From CAMPKL01 sp963805925 (GTDB lineage Bacteria > Acidobacteriota > Terriglobia > Bryobacterales > UBA6623): a stretch of 64,000 nucleotides of DNA. A program made the translations under genes and the position numbers. How positions within the stretch are numbered: the first letter of the stretch is position 1; each line of letters starts with the position of its first letter. The notes beneath the pieces were generated by a model. The model had not been told where the DNA came from. It was given only the letters and a program-made list of their open reading frames with translations, and ran no database searches. The stretch spans positions 267,750-331,749 of the forward strand of contig CAWDWB010000004.1 in NCBI GenBank assembly GCA_963805925.1, read 5' to 3'. Shown here piece after piece: positions 8,691 through 16,463 of the stretch.

Positions 8691-8708
8691 CCAGGCCTTT
8701 AGGCCTGG
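8691..8708. repeat. Palindrome with 8-bp arms
   Basis: CCAGGCCT-TT-AGGCCTGG, a perfect inverted repeat between two TTCA palindromes. A degenerate relative (GGCCAGGCCTAGAAATAAGG) lies near 23346. Confidence 0.5.
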
Positions 8709-8732
8709 TGACCGCGGGTCGCCGCCCTCTCC

Positions 8733-8750
8733 AGCCCCCTTCAGGGGGCT
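8733..8750. repeat. Palindromic repeat with TTCA loop, copy 2
   Basis: AGCCCCC-TTCA-GGGGGCT, preceded by CCCTCTCC exactly as at the copy at 9470. Confidence 0.6.
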
Positions 8751-8955
8751 TACCCGCCACGAAGTCAAGACACGCATCGGCCCCTTCGTGGGTGCGATTC
8801 GGGCTTTGGCCGAAACTGAGCGGGTGGAGATCGGCCTCTACATGCTTGCGCGGTCCGTCCCTCCGATCCATCTTGATCGAGCCGATATAGAGTTCATCCA
8901 GAGACTGGGTGCCCAGCTTGATGTCGACGTCACGTTGTATGGCAAAGATCCGTGA
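8749..8955 (+). pseudogene. Probable C-terminal remnant of a DUF4279-like protein
   Basis: The reading frame from 8749 to the stop at 8955 reads like the end of a real protein: an amphipathic helix (GPFVGAIRALAETERVE), a strand (IGLYML) and a final FIQRLGAQLDVDVTLYG. This resembles the usual end of DUF4279 proteins (lxxLGAxLDIDxY). No good start codon exists, and the frame upstream runs through three palindromic repeats (8663-8750), which look inserted. I read this as a gene whose 5' half was lost or replaced by repeat DNA. The DUF4279 assignment is from memory of the pattern and is tentative. Confidence 0.4.
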
Positions 8956-8969
8956 CCGTGAGCTACTCG

Positions 8970-9119
8970 TCAGACCCGGCCCATCAGAGCCATCACCAGG
9001 AAGACCACCAGGATCACGCCAAGAATGCCGCTCGGTCCGTAGCCCCAACCGCGGCTGTGCGGCCAGGCCGGCACAACACCAATCAGCACCAGAACGAGAA
9101 TGATTAAAAGTATGCTCAT
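8970..9119 (-). CDS. DUF3309 family small membrane protein
   Basis: A 49-residue protein, almost all hydrophobic: an N-terminal segment MSILLIILVLVLIGVVP, the family signature WPHSRGWGYGPSG, and a second segment GVILVVFLVMALMGRV. This matches DUF3309, a family of about 50 residues common in soil proteobacteria and acidobacteria, function unknown. The ATG at 9119 is preceded by GGAGGAAA at an 8-nt distance, which decides the start over upstream codons. It stands alone, downstream of a terminator-like hairpin (9137-9179) on the same strand. Confidence 0.88.
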   Translation of the reverse strand: MSILLIILVLVLIGVVPAWPHSRGWGYGPSGILGVILVVFLVMALMGRV

Positions 9120-9136
9120 GTTGATTTCCTCCAGTC

Positions 9137-9179
9137 TCAAAAATTGAGGGCGGCCATTTCCCATCCAACAGCCGCCCTC
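9137..9179 (-). terminator. Rho-independent terminator or leader hairpin upstream of the DUF3309 gene
   Basis: Read on the minus strand: GAGGGCGGC, a 16-nt loop, GCCGCCCTC, then AATTTTTG. It is 23 bp after the stop codon of the open frame at 9203-9400, so it fits as that unit's terminator. It is also only about 20 nt upstream of the DUF3309 ATG, where it could act as an attenuator. Confidence 0.55.
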
Positions 9180-9202
9180 CTCGCGAAAACCGAGCCGCCG
9201 GA

Positions 9203-9400
9203 CTACGTCCAGTAAGGGGTGGCGTTATAGTGCTTGTGAATCGTCGCGCCCCAAGTTCGGTCTGCGAAATCCGGCCAGTTATCCTTGTCGAAGTCCCGGA
9301 TGCGTGGCAGCAGCCATCGTATGAATCCTCCCCGCGTGACTGCGGGCGCTACGTACTCTCCGAAGCAGCAGCGCGCGCTTGCGTAGACTAGATACCCCGC
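9203..9400 (-). pseudogene. 5'-truncated gene remnant of unknown family
   Basis: A 66-codon minus-strand frame with no ATG, GTG or TTG start, closed upstream by TGA at 9401-9403. Its second half has a protein-like composition rich in aromatic and charged residues: WLLPRIRDFDKDNWPDF and TWGATIHKHYNATPYWT. The stop is followed after 23 bp by a hairpin and T-run, as at the end of a real gene. I cannot name the family. An alternative is a chance open frame, since the part around 9320-9340 (CCCGCGTGACTGCGGG) looks like a degenerate intergenic palindrome. The rest of 9120-9588 holds only the repeat at 9470. Confidence 0.3.
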
Positions 9401-9469
9401 TCAGCCGGAATGTTACTGGCGTCTTGAAATGTAGGGAGAGGCGGCGGCCGACCGACCGCCACCCTCTCC

Positions 9470-9487
9470 GGCCCCCTTCAGGGGGCC
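9470..9487. repeat. Palindromic repeat with TTCA loop, copy 3
   Basis: GGCCCCC-TTCA-GGGGGCC, preceded by CCCTCTCC and followed by TA, as in the copy at 8733. Confidence 0.6.
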
Positions 9488-9588
9488 TAGCCCTCCCTCA
9501 GCCTGCGAACCCCAAACACATATGAGGAGTCTCCAAAACTTTCCCTCAACCCTTGGCGGGGATAACATAAGAGCGCCGCGGGGCTATC

Positions 9589-11058
9589 ATGCCGCATCGA
9601 CCAAACCGCTATCCCCGCCTGCTCGCCTTTGGCGCCGCGATGTATGCCTGTCTGCTGCTCGCTCCTGTCCTCGCCCAGACTCCGCCTCCCTCTCCTTATC
9701 TAAAGGAGGAGGTTCGTCACCTCATCGGCATTCAGAACCGGATGCGCGTCAGCCTGGAGGAGCTGCCCAACTACACCTGCCGCATGGAGATTCGCCGCGC
9801 CCACCTAGGCGTCGAGGCCCGCGAGAAGATCGCGAAGAAGCTTGAGAAGATGCGGAAGCACGACGGAGGAGCTGGTTTGCGGAGCGAGCAACGAGGGGGC
9901 AGCGAAGTTGAGCTGTTCAACGTCGACATTCCCTTGGACGTAGCCGACGTTGTCGCTCTTGAGGTGGCCATCATCGGCCGCAAGGAACTCTACGCATTCC
10001 CCGACAGCAAGCGCTTTGAGGATCGTCCGCTGGCCAGCATGATCGGCCATGGCACCGTCTCCAACGGCTCCTTCGTCGGCCATGCGCGGAGTGTCTTCGT
10101 TAACGGCGGCGCACTCACCAAATACGTCGGCGAGGAGGTCATCGACGGCCAGCCCGTTCGGCGATACGACTACGAGGTGGATCTATTTCGCAGCGGCTAC
10201 AGTATCTCCAACCAAGGCAAGACAACCGAGATACCTTACTTCGGTTCGTTTTGGGCTGCGACCGACACGGACGAATTGCGGCGGCTTACCGTTCGAGCGA
10301 CCGACATTCCAACCGACGTCGGCATCGACGACGTCACGACCCAGATCGACTACCAGACGCTGCAACTCGACTCCCAGCCCTTCATCGTTCCCCTGCGGTC
10401 GCGGCTCAGCATGATGCTCAGCACCGGAGTCGAAAGCATCAGCGAGACGGAATACTCCGATTGCCGGTCCTTCGTCGGCTCTTCCACATTGTCGTTCGAC
10501 ACATCCACGCCCGAGACCTTTTACGCCGAAAGGGTAGAGGAAGTGCAACAGATAGACCTTCCCGAGGGCCTGCGTCTGCCGGTCCGGCTGACGACCGCAA
10601 TCGATTCCGAGACCGCTCGCGTCGGAACGCTAGTCGAAGCCGAACTCACCCGCGATGTCGAGATCAGTCCCGGTATCGTCGCGCGCCAAGGCGCCCTACT
10701 CAGCGGTCGGCTGCTCCAGTTTGAGTACTACGAAGCGGACGCCGGGCATTACCTGCTCGGCATGCAGTTACGGGAACTGACCTTCGATGCCGGCAAGAAG
10801 CGTGCCGACCTTTCCCTGGTTCTTGAAAGCGTTGCCGAGACGACGCGGGTCCAACAATACGCGCCCACCCCGGTCATATCCACCAGCGTCTCTAGAGGGG
10901 TGAACGGCAACATGGGGACCATCACTCGAAGAACCGTGGAGACCTACCAGGTCCGCGAACTGCCCGGCGTGGGCGTCTTCTACGTTCGCGGCCGCAAGTT
11001 CCAACTCAAGCCCGGCCTGCAAATGACCTGGCGCACCGTCGCCACGTCACTCGACTAG
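9589..11058 (+). CDS. Secreted protein with PNYTC motif, acidobacterial family of unknown function
   Basis: A 489-residue exported protein. Its hydrophobic signal (YACLLLAPVLAQ) follows a basic N-terminus; the ATG at 9589 and one at 9640 both fit. Just after the signal comes LEELPNYTCRMEIRRA, a PNYTC motif that recurs in many secreted proteins of Solibacter-type acidobacteria. The middle is beta-rich and recalls outer-membrane lipoprotein-carrier folds; this is a general impression, not a firm match. The last third (LPEGLRLPVRLTTAIDSETARVGT onward, near residue 330) looks like a separate beta domain. No catalytic motif is seen. It overlaps the convergent GNAT gene by 4 bp. Confidence 0.8.
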   Translation: MPHRPNRYPRLLAFGAAMYACLLLAPVLAQTPPPSPYLKEEVRHLIGIQNRMRVSLEELPNYTCRMEIRRAHLGVEAREKIAKKLEKMRKHDGGAGLRSEQRGGSEVELFNVDIPLDVADVVALEVAIIGRKELYAFPDSKRFEDRPLASMIGHGTVSNGSFVGHARSVFVNGGALTKYVGEEVIDGQPVRRYDYEVDLFRSGYSISNQGKTTEIPYFGSFWAATDTDELRRLTVRATDIPTDVGIDDVTTQIDYQTLQLDSQPFIVPLRSRLSMMLSTGVESISETEYSDCRSFVGSSTLSFDTSTPETFYAERVEEVQQIDLPEGLRLPVRLTTAIDSETARVGTLVEAELTRDVEISPGIVARQGALLSGRLLQFEYYEADAGHYLLGMQLRELTFDAGKKRADLSLVLESVAETTRVQQYAPTPVISTSVSRGVNGNMGTITRRTVETYQVRELPGVGVFYVRGRKFQLKPGLQMTWRTVATSLD

Positions 11059-11612
11059 CTCTGTTTCCTCGCCCGCCATTCCTCCCGCGTCTGCCCGTAA
11101 ATATCAACCGCCACATCCATCGGCGGCGGCAGCCGAACATCTTCGCGCTGCCGATACGAACCCAGCCGCTCAGCCAGACGGATCGACGGCGCATTGTCTT
11201 TGTGGATGCAGTGGATCACATGCTCCCAGCCTAACTCGTCGAAAACGTAGTCGATCGATGCCCTCGCGCCTTCTGCCGCGTAGCCCTTGCCCTGTGCACT
11301 GGCGATCAGCCCCCAGCCGACTTCCGGTCCAGGCCAGCCGCCGCTCTCGCCGCCCGGATACCACGGGCCCAGTCGGCCAATCCAGCGGCCCGTCTGCTTC
11401 TCGATCACCGAAAACATCCCGTGGCCTAGCAACGCCCACGAGCCCGCCACGCTGGCCATAAAACGCCAAGCCGTGTGCGGCAGCATCAGCCCTCCGATGT
11501 AGCGCATCGTCTCTTCTTCCCGCCCCAACGCCGCGTAGTCCTCGAAGTCTTCCTGGATCGGCGGCCGCAAAATCAGCCGCGAAGTTTCGAGCGTTGGACC
11601 GATCGTCGTCAT
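11055..11612 (-). CDS. GNAT N-acetyltransferase, RimJ/RimL type
   Basis: A 185-residue cytoplasmic acetyltransferase that probably moves an acetyl group from acetyl-CoA to an amine; the substrate is unknown. The N-terminal LETSRLILRPPIQEDFEDY is typical of the RimJ/RimL subgroup. The acetyl-CoA pyrophosphate loop is GLIASAQGKGYAAEG (Q/R-x-x-G-x-G/A), and NAPSIRLAERLG is the usual C-terminal motif (N-x-x-S-x-x-x-x-E-x-x-G). Length is normal. A TATCCT box ends 10 nt before the ATG and there is no Shine-Dalgarno, so the mRNA may be leaderless. Confidence 0.92.
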   Translation of the reverse strand: MTTIGPTLETSRLILRPPIQEDFEDYAALGREEETMRYIGGLMLPHTAWRFMASVAGSWALLGHGMFSVIEKQTGRWIGRLGPWYPGGESGGWPGPEVGWGLIASAQGKGYAAEGARASIDYVFDELGWEHVIHCIHKDNAPSIRLAERLGSYRQREDVRLPPPMDVAVDIYGQTREEWRARKQS

Positions 11613-11654
11613 GGGGAGTCCTAGGATAACCAGCCACAGCTTGGCGCCGCGGGC

Positions 11655-11975
11655 CTAGCGTGGAGGCGTGAGTGGGCCGTTGACCAATCTCAACAAGTCC
11701 GCAACCTTGCAGTGACTCTCCACAGGGTGTCTTAGGGCTAGTTTGGAATCGACTGTGTAGACGTTGCGCCGCCCGCGCCGGGAACGCTTCAAGACATGCC
11801 CGTCCTCAAGTTCCGCCACGATTCGCTGCACCGCTCGTTCGGTAATGCCGACGGCGTCTGCCACCTCACGCATAGTCGCCTCCGAGTTGCGCGCCAACAA
11901 AATCAGCACGTGAGCGTGGTTCGTGAGGTACGTCCAGGGTGCTCCCTCTGATCGGGGTGACGGCTTCAAAGACAT
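11655..11975 (-). CDS. Winged-helix transcriptional regulator (MarR/ArsR-like)
   Basis: A 106-residue DNA-binding protein. The wHTH spans roughly residues 15-80: WTYLTNHAHVLILLARN, then the recognition part MREVADAVGITERAVQRIVAELE, then a wing rich in Arg (GHVLKRSRRGRRNVYTVD). There is no sensor domain beyond a short tail ending LLRLVNG. The ATG at 11975 was chosen over the one 7 codons upstream because a TACAAT box (11995-12000) lies right before it. It is divergent from purEK with overlapping promoters, so it could control purEK or itself; this is inferred from layout only. Confidence 0.83.
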   Translation of the reverse strand: MSLKPSPRSEGAPWTYLTNHAHVLILLARNSEATMREVADAVGITERAVQRIVAELEDGHVLKRSRRGRRNVYTVDSKLALRHPVESHCKVADLLRLVNGPLTPPR

Positions 11976-11995
11976 GACACTACGATCCGTGAGCA

Positions 11996-12025
11996 TTGTA
12001 CAACTATTATTCGCGACATTACTAT
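11996..12025 (+). promoter_or_regulatory. Probable sigma70 promoter of purEK
   Basis: TTGTAC (11996-12001), an 18-nt spacer and TACTAT (12020-12025). The minus-strand complement of the first box region contains TACAAT for the divergent regulator, so the two promoters overlap. Confidence 0.45.
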
Positions 12026-12115
12026 CGTGTTATTCTTGTCGCATGTTGGAATCTTCTGCGGTACGCGACGCTGCCTCCACAGCTTTCGCTAGGGCAGTGT
12101 CACCAGGAAAACTCT

Positions 12116-12625
12116 ATGGTTAAACCTCCGTTAGTTGGCGTCATCATGGGCAGCAAGTCCGACTGGGATACGATGCGCGCCGCGCACGAAGTCTTGTCGG
12201 AGTTGCAGATCGCCCACGAATGCCGCGTCGTATCGGCTCATCGCACACCCGAGGCGATGGTCGCCTACGCGACTGGGGCTGCCGATCGAGGGCTACAAGT
12301 GATCATCGCCGGCGCCGGCGGCGCAGCCCACCTCCCCGGGATGACCGCCTCCCTCACGCGACTGCCGGTTCTCGGCGTGCCCGTCCAAAGTCGCGCCCTC
12401 CAAGGTCTGGATTCGCTGCTCTCCATCGCCCAGATGCCAGGAGGCGTTCCCGTTGGAACCCTCGCGATCGGCAAGAGCGGAGCGAAGAACGCTGCGCTGC
12501 TGGCGGCATCAGTCCTTGCACTCAACGATCCTGCCTTGGACGACCGTCTGCGGAAGTACCGCGAGCATCAGACGGAGACAGTCTTGCAGGATGCCGATTC
12601 ATTGGACGGGGAGGTCACGAATTGA
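12116..12625 (+). CDS. purE: N5-carboxyaminoimidazole ribonucleotide mutase, class I PurE
   Basis: A 169-residue enzyme of de novo purine synthesis that converts N5-CAIR to CAIR in the cytoplasm. Clear motifs: VIMGSKSDWDTM at the N-terminus, VSAHRTPEAM with the catalytic His, and IAGAGGAAHLPGM. The presence of a downstream PurK marks it as the class I (N5-CAIR mutase) type rather than AIR carboxylase. The ATG at 12116 has AGGAAAA 6 nt upstream; longer in-frame extensions look non-coding. Its stop overlaps the purK start (TTGA), so the two are translationally coupled. Confidence 0.96.
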   Translation: MVKPPLVGVIMGSKSDWDTMRAAHEVLSELQIAHECRVVSAHRTPEAMVAYATGAADRGLQVIIAGAGGAAHLPGMTASLTRLPVLGVPVQSRALQGLDSLLSIAQMPGGVPVGTLAIGKSGAKNAALLAASVLALNDPALDDRLRKYREHQTETVLQDADSLDGEVTN

Positions 12626-13782
12626 AGGTGACTAGTATTGAGCCGCCTGCCTGGTTGGGTGTTGTCGGCGGAGGGCAGCTAGGCCGAATGTTTGCCCAAG
12701 CGGCTCAAAAGGCGGGGTATCTGGTAGCCGTCTACGCCGAGGAGGCGGGCAGCCCCGCATCGCAAGCTGCGGACCGAACGACTCTCGGGTCTTATGAAGA
12801 TCCGGTGGCGATTGCAGACTTCGCCAAGACTGTCCAAGCTTTGACGTTCGAGTTCGAAAACATTGCCGCTGCGGCGGCGTACGCCGCGGCAGAGCATGTC
12901 GTTGTGCGTCCGCAACCGAGAATCCTGGAGATTGCCCAGCAACGCTTTCGAGAGAAAGAGTTCTTGCGTTCTCAAGGCTTTCTGACGGCGCCCTATCAAC
13001 TTGTGGAGTCGAGCGCGGAACTGGCCCAGGCCATCGCAGCGATCGGCCCCATCGTCGTCTTTAAAACCGCGGCGTCCGGCTATGACGGCCACGGACAGGT
13101 GCGTATTGAGGGGCAGCAGGGTCTTGAGCGAGCGGAGCAATTGCTCACAAGCGGTCCTGGCGTCATCGAGGGCTGGGTCGACTTTCGCTGTGAGCTCTCG
13201 GTTATCGTAGCCCGCAATCCGCAAGGCGAGACGGTAACGTACGGTCCATTTCTCAATGACCATCACGACCACATTCTCGACGTCAGCGTGGCGCCTTCCG
13301 GTCTCGACGAACGACTTGAGGTTGAAGCGATCAGCGTCGCAACCGCGGTCGCCGAAGCATTGCGTCTAGAGGGTCTGCTCTGTGTAGAGATGTTTTTGAC
13401 GCAGAATGATCGATTGCTGATCAACGAGATCGCCCCGCGCCCTCATAACTCGGGACATCTGACGATCGAGGCATTTGAGTCCAGCCAGTTCGACCAGCAA
13501 GTCCGTACGCTATGCGCCCTGGAGCTTGGCTCAACCGCATTCAAGGCCCCGGCCGCAGCCATGGTCAATCTACTTGGCGATCTCTGGTTCGACGGACGCC
13601 CGAATCATTCCTCAGCCGGGAACGATGCCACGTTCGTGCATCTCTACGGCAAGGCCGAGCCGCGCCGCAGACGCAAGATGGGTCACATCACTAGCCTCGC
13701 AGCGACGGCCCGAGAAGCTCGGCTCCATGCAGTCGCCGCCCGCGATGCTTTCGCCGGAGGCGGCACTACGCGCTCCGTCTAA
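12622..13782 (+). CDS. purK: N5-carboxyaminoimidazole ribonucleotide synthase PurK
   Basis: A 386-residue ATP-grasp enzyme that carboxylates AIR with bicarbonate and ATP, feeding PurE. It starts with the Rossmann-like GVVGGGQLGRMFAQAA, contains the ATP-grasp segment VVFKTAASGYDGHGQ and the Mg-binding LLINEIAPRPHNSGH. The likely start is TTG at 12622, overlapping the purE stop as TTGA, with GGGGAGG 7 nt upstream; GTG at 12628 is the alternative. Length is normal. It ends 4 bp inside the convergent sulfatase gene. Confidence 0.95.
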   Translation: MKVTSIEPPAWLGVVGGGQLGRMFAQAAQKAGYLVAVYAEEAGSPASQAADRTTLGSYEDPVAIADFAKTVQALTFEFENIAAAAAYAAAEHVVVRPQPRILEIAQQRFREKEFLRSQGFLTAPYQLVESSAELAQAIAAIGPIVVFKTAASGYDGHGQVRIEGQQGLERAEQLLTSGPGVIEGWVDFRCELSVIVARNPQGETVTYGPFLNDHHDHILDVSVAPSGLDERLEVEAISVATAVAEALRLEGLLCVEMFLTQNDRLLINEIAPRPHNSGHLTIEAFESSQFDQQVRTLCALELGSTAFKAPAAAMVNLLGDLWFDGRPNHSSAGNDATFVHLYGKAEPRRRRKMGHITSLAATAREARLHAVAARDAFAGGGTTRSV

Positions 13783-15395
13783 GAAGACCGCAACTCACTC
13801 CAAGGAACCCAGCCGACCTTCGCAGACCAATCCATCCAGGCGGACTCCATCTGCGCAACGCGATCCGGCATGTCGGCGGCCAGATCATGCAGTTCGCTGC
13901 GGTCGGCCTCCAAGTCATAGAGTTCCCACGGCGCGTAGTCGTTCGCCGGGTCGTTGAACAGCGCCACCAGTTTCCAATTCCCCATGCGCACGGCCCGGTG
14001 TCCGGCGTGGTCCCAGAAGAGCGCTTCGTGCGGCTCGCGCGAGCCCGTTTTGAGTATCGGCGCCAGGCTCTTGCCCTGAAGCGGAGTGATCGCCTGGCCC
14101 TTGAACTCTGCGGGATACTCGCCCTGGGCCAAGTCGACGCACGTCGCCATCAGGTCCATCACATGGCCCGGCTCGTCGGTGATCGATCCCTTTGGCGCCT
14201 GGATCCCGTCGGGCCAATGGCAAACCAACGGCGATGAGATTCCGCCCTCGTGGACCCATGTTTTGAACATACGGAACGGCGTATTGCTGGCGTTCGCCCA
14301 GGGCCGGTCGTAGCCGTCGAACGAGTCCGCCGGGCCAGGCATCGCATTGGGGTCGCCCCATGTATTGCGTGGGTTCCCTTGTTTGATATCGGCGCTCTCG
14401 TGACACCCGCCGTTGTCTGCCAGGAACAGGATCAGCGTGTTGTCCAGCTTGCCCAGTTCGCGAATTTTGTCGACGACGCGGCCGATTCCTTGATCCATGC
14501 AATCCACCATGGCGGCGTAAACCTCCATGCGGCGTTCCCACAACGGCTTGTTCTCGGCGTCTTCCCAGGCGGGCACTTCCGGGTCTCGCGGGCTCAGCTT
14601 CCACTTCTCGTCGATGAGACCCAATTCGAGCTCTCTTGCGTAACGCCTGTCGCGTAACCTATCCCAGCCTATTGCATACTTGCCTTTGTACTTCGCGATG
14701 TCATCGGGCTTGGCATGCAGCGGCCAATGCGGCGCGGTGAAAGGCAAGTACAAGAAGAACGGGTTCTCCTCTTCGCCGTGCTTGCCGAGAAACTCAACGG
14801 CATGGTCGGCAATCGCGTCGGTCATATAGAACGAGCCGTCGTCGGGCGGAGTCCAGGGTTCGTTGCCCAGCGCCATTTGCCGGCCCGCATCGAGCTTGAA
14901 GTAGTTCGAGGCGCCGCTAATCAACCCAAAGTATTCGTCGAAACCCCGGTCCACCGGCCAATGCGGACGCTTCTCGCCGACATGCCACTTACCGCACATC
15001 ATCGTCGTGTAGCCGGCCGGCTTGAGCGCCTCGGCAATCGTCACACAGTGCTCGTTCAGGTAGCCCTGATACGCCGGCCGGCCCAAGTCCTCGACCATCT
15101 GTCCAACGCCGGCTTGATGTTGATAGACGCCCGTCAGCAACGCGGCTCGAGTCGGGCAGCAGCGGGACGTGTTGTAGAACTGTCTGAAGCGCAACCCGTT
15201 GGCCGCTAGGTACTCCAGCGTCGGCGTTTCGATCTCCCCGCCATAAGGCCCAATGTCCGAGAAGCCCATGTCGTCGGCCATGATGATCACGATGTTGGGG
15301 CGCTTCGTCGCTTCCTTGGTTTGCGTCCCGCAGCCCGCCAGGGCGGCGGCGCCCGTGAGGCGTAGAAAGTCTCGGCGGTTGATGGTTTCCGGCAT
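13779..15395 (-). CDS. Type I sulfatase, Tat-exported lipoprotein
   Basis: A 538-residue arylsulfatase-family enzyme that removes sulfate from organic sulfate esters, probably sulfated polysaccharides. The N-terminus combines a twin-arginine signal (RRDFLRLTGAAALAGC) with a lipobox Cys, so it is likely exported folded and anchored by lipid. Metal-site residues are in IIMADDMGFSDIG. The activation site CCPTR (C-x-P-x-R) provides the Cys that is oxidised to formylglycine, which implies a formylglycine-generating enzyme elsewhere. FLADNGGCHES completes the calcium site. The ATG at 15395 gives the Tat signal directly; a longer in-frame extension upstream overlaps the divergent gene. Confidence 0.95.
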   Translation of the reverse strand: MPETINRRDFLRLTGAAALAGCGTQTKEATKRPNIVIIMADDMGFSDIGPYGGEIETPTLEYLAANGLRFRQFYNTSRCCPTRAALLTGVYQHQAGVGQMVEDLGRPAYQGYLNEHCVTIAEALKPAGYTTMMCGKWHVGEKRPHWPVDRGFDEYFGLISGASNYFKLDAGRQMALGNEPWTPPDDGSFYMTDAIADHAVEFLGKHGEEENPFFLYLPFTAPHWPLHAKPDDIAKYKGKYAIGWDRLRDRRYARELELGLIDEKWKLSPRDPEVPAWEDAENKPLWERRMEVYAAMVDCMDQGIGRVVDKIRELGKLDNTLILFLADNGGCHESADIKQGNPRNTWGDPNAMPGPADSFDGYDRPWANASNTPFRMFKTWVHEGGISSPLVCHWPDGIQAPKGSITDEPGHVMDLMATCVDLAQGEYPAEFKGQAITPLQGKSLAPILKTGSREPHEALFWDHAGHRAVRMGNWKLVALFNDPANDYAPWELYDLEADRSELHDLAADMPDRVAQMESAWMDWSAKVGWVPWSELRSS

Positions 15396-15466
15396 GGCTT
15401 CGTGGAGTGTCGCGCAATGACCTGGTTCAATGCAAAGACCGTCACGCATTCGGAACCTCAGTCCCC

Positions 15467-15472
15467 TACAAT
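15467..15472 (+). promoter_or_regulatory. -10-like box TACAAT of the DUF6454 gene, leaderless arrangement
   Basis: TACAAT ends 10 nt before the ATG at 15483; no Shine-Dalgarno is visible. Confidence 0.45.
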
Positions 15473-15482
15473 CGGCTACAGC

Positions 15483-16247
15483 ATGAGATGGATATGGGCA
15501 TTCCTCGCGGCATCGTTGCTGCTGGCGGCCGCCGACGAGAGCTCTCTCAACCGATGGCGACTGGAGACGACCACGCCGCTGCAGGCTACGCTGCACCACG
15601 TGCAAGGCATTGACGTCGAGGCGGGCGTCTTGTGGGTTTCCTCGGTCGATCGGGACGCCCAGAAAGGCTATCTGTCGCGCTTCGACCTGGCTACCGGCCG
15701 CTTGCTGAAACAAGTCGAAGTGCAGGACGGCCTGCGCTACCACGCCGGCGGAATCGCCCTCGACGGCGACTCGATCTGGGTCCCCGCCGCCGAGTACGAC
15801 CGCGACGGTCCGGCCACCATCCAGCGCCGCGACAAGACAACGCTGGAACTGCAATCCAGCTTCACCGTGGACGACCACATCGGCTGCATCGCCGCCGGCC
15901 CCGGCGGACTGATCGGCGGCAATTGGGACAGCCGCACGCTCTATCGCTGGACACGCGATGGACGAGAGATCAGCCGCACTCCCAATCCGCAGCCCGCGTC
16001 TTACCAGGACCTGAAATGGGCGGACGGCTATCTACTGGCTTCCGGCGGCCTGGGTCAAGACGCCGGCGCCGTCGATTGGCTTGACCCCGATAGTTTCAAG
16101 CTGGTGCGCCGCGTCCTCGCCCATCAAACCGATCGCGGCGTGCCGTTCACCAACGAAGGGATGACCCTACGCAACGGCACTCTGTACTTCCTACCGGAGG
16201 ATGATCCGAGCCGTCTGTTCTCGTTTCAGCCGCCTGCCAACCGGTAG
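15483..16247 (+). CDS. DUF6454 family secreted beta-propeller-like protein
   Basis: A 254-residue protein with a signal peptide (MRWIWAFLAASLLLAAADE). The mature part is all-beta with repeated blades such as GGIALDGDSIWVPAAEY, DHIGCIAAGPGG and NEGMTLRNGTLYFLPED, consistent with a propeller. I associate it with the DUF6454 family; function is unknown. It lies divergently beside the sulfatase gene (87 bp between starts), so both may be expressed under similar conditions. The start at 15483 gives the signal peptide and follows the TACAAT box. The 216 bp that follow, up to the MscS gene, hold no recognisable feature. Confidence 0.8.
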   Translation: MRWIWAFLAASLLLAAADESSLNRWRLETTTPLQATLHHVQGIDVEAGVLWVSSVDRDAQKGYLSRFDLATGRLLKQVEVQDGLRYHAGGIALDGDSIWVPAAEYDRDGPATIQRRDKTTLELQSSFTVDDHIGCIAAGPGGLIGGNWDSRTLYRWTRDGREISRTPNPQPASYQDLKWADGYLLASGGLGQDAGAVDWLDPDSFKLVRRVLAHQTDRGVPFTNEGMTLRNGTLYFLPEDDPSRLFSFQPPANR

Positions 16248-16463
16248 CAACGACTACTTCCTGGCTCGCCGCTCCTCCCTCCACTAGATGCCGTTGATCG
16301 AGACGGCCCTGTGACGGCCACAATTCCGGTTCTTCAATGATCGCCGGGCAGCAGTTGCTAGACCCTCGCCACGGCACTGGCAACCCGAATTAATTCGCCA
16401 GAGCCAATCGTCACGGTCAAGTGCGAGACTATACACGATGTTGGAACGGGCCAACCCTAAGCA

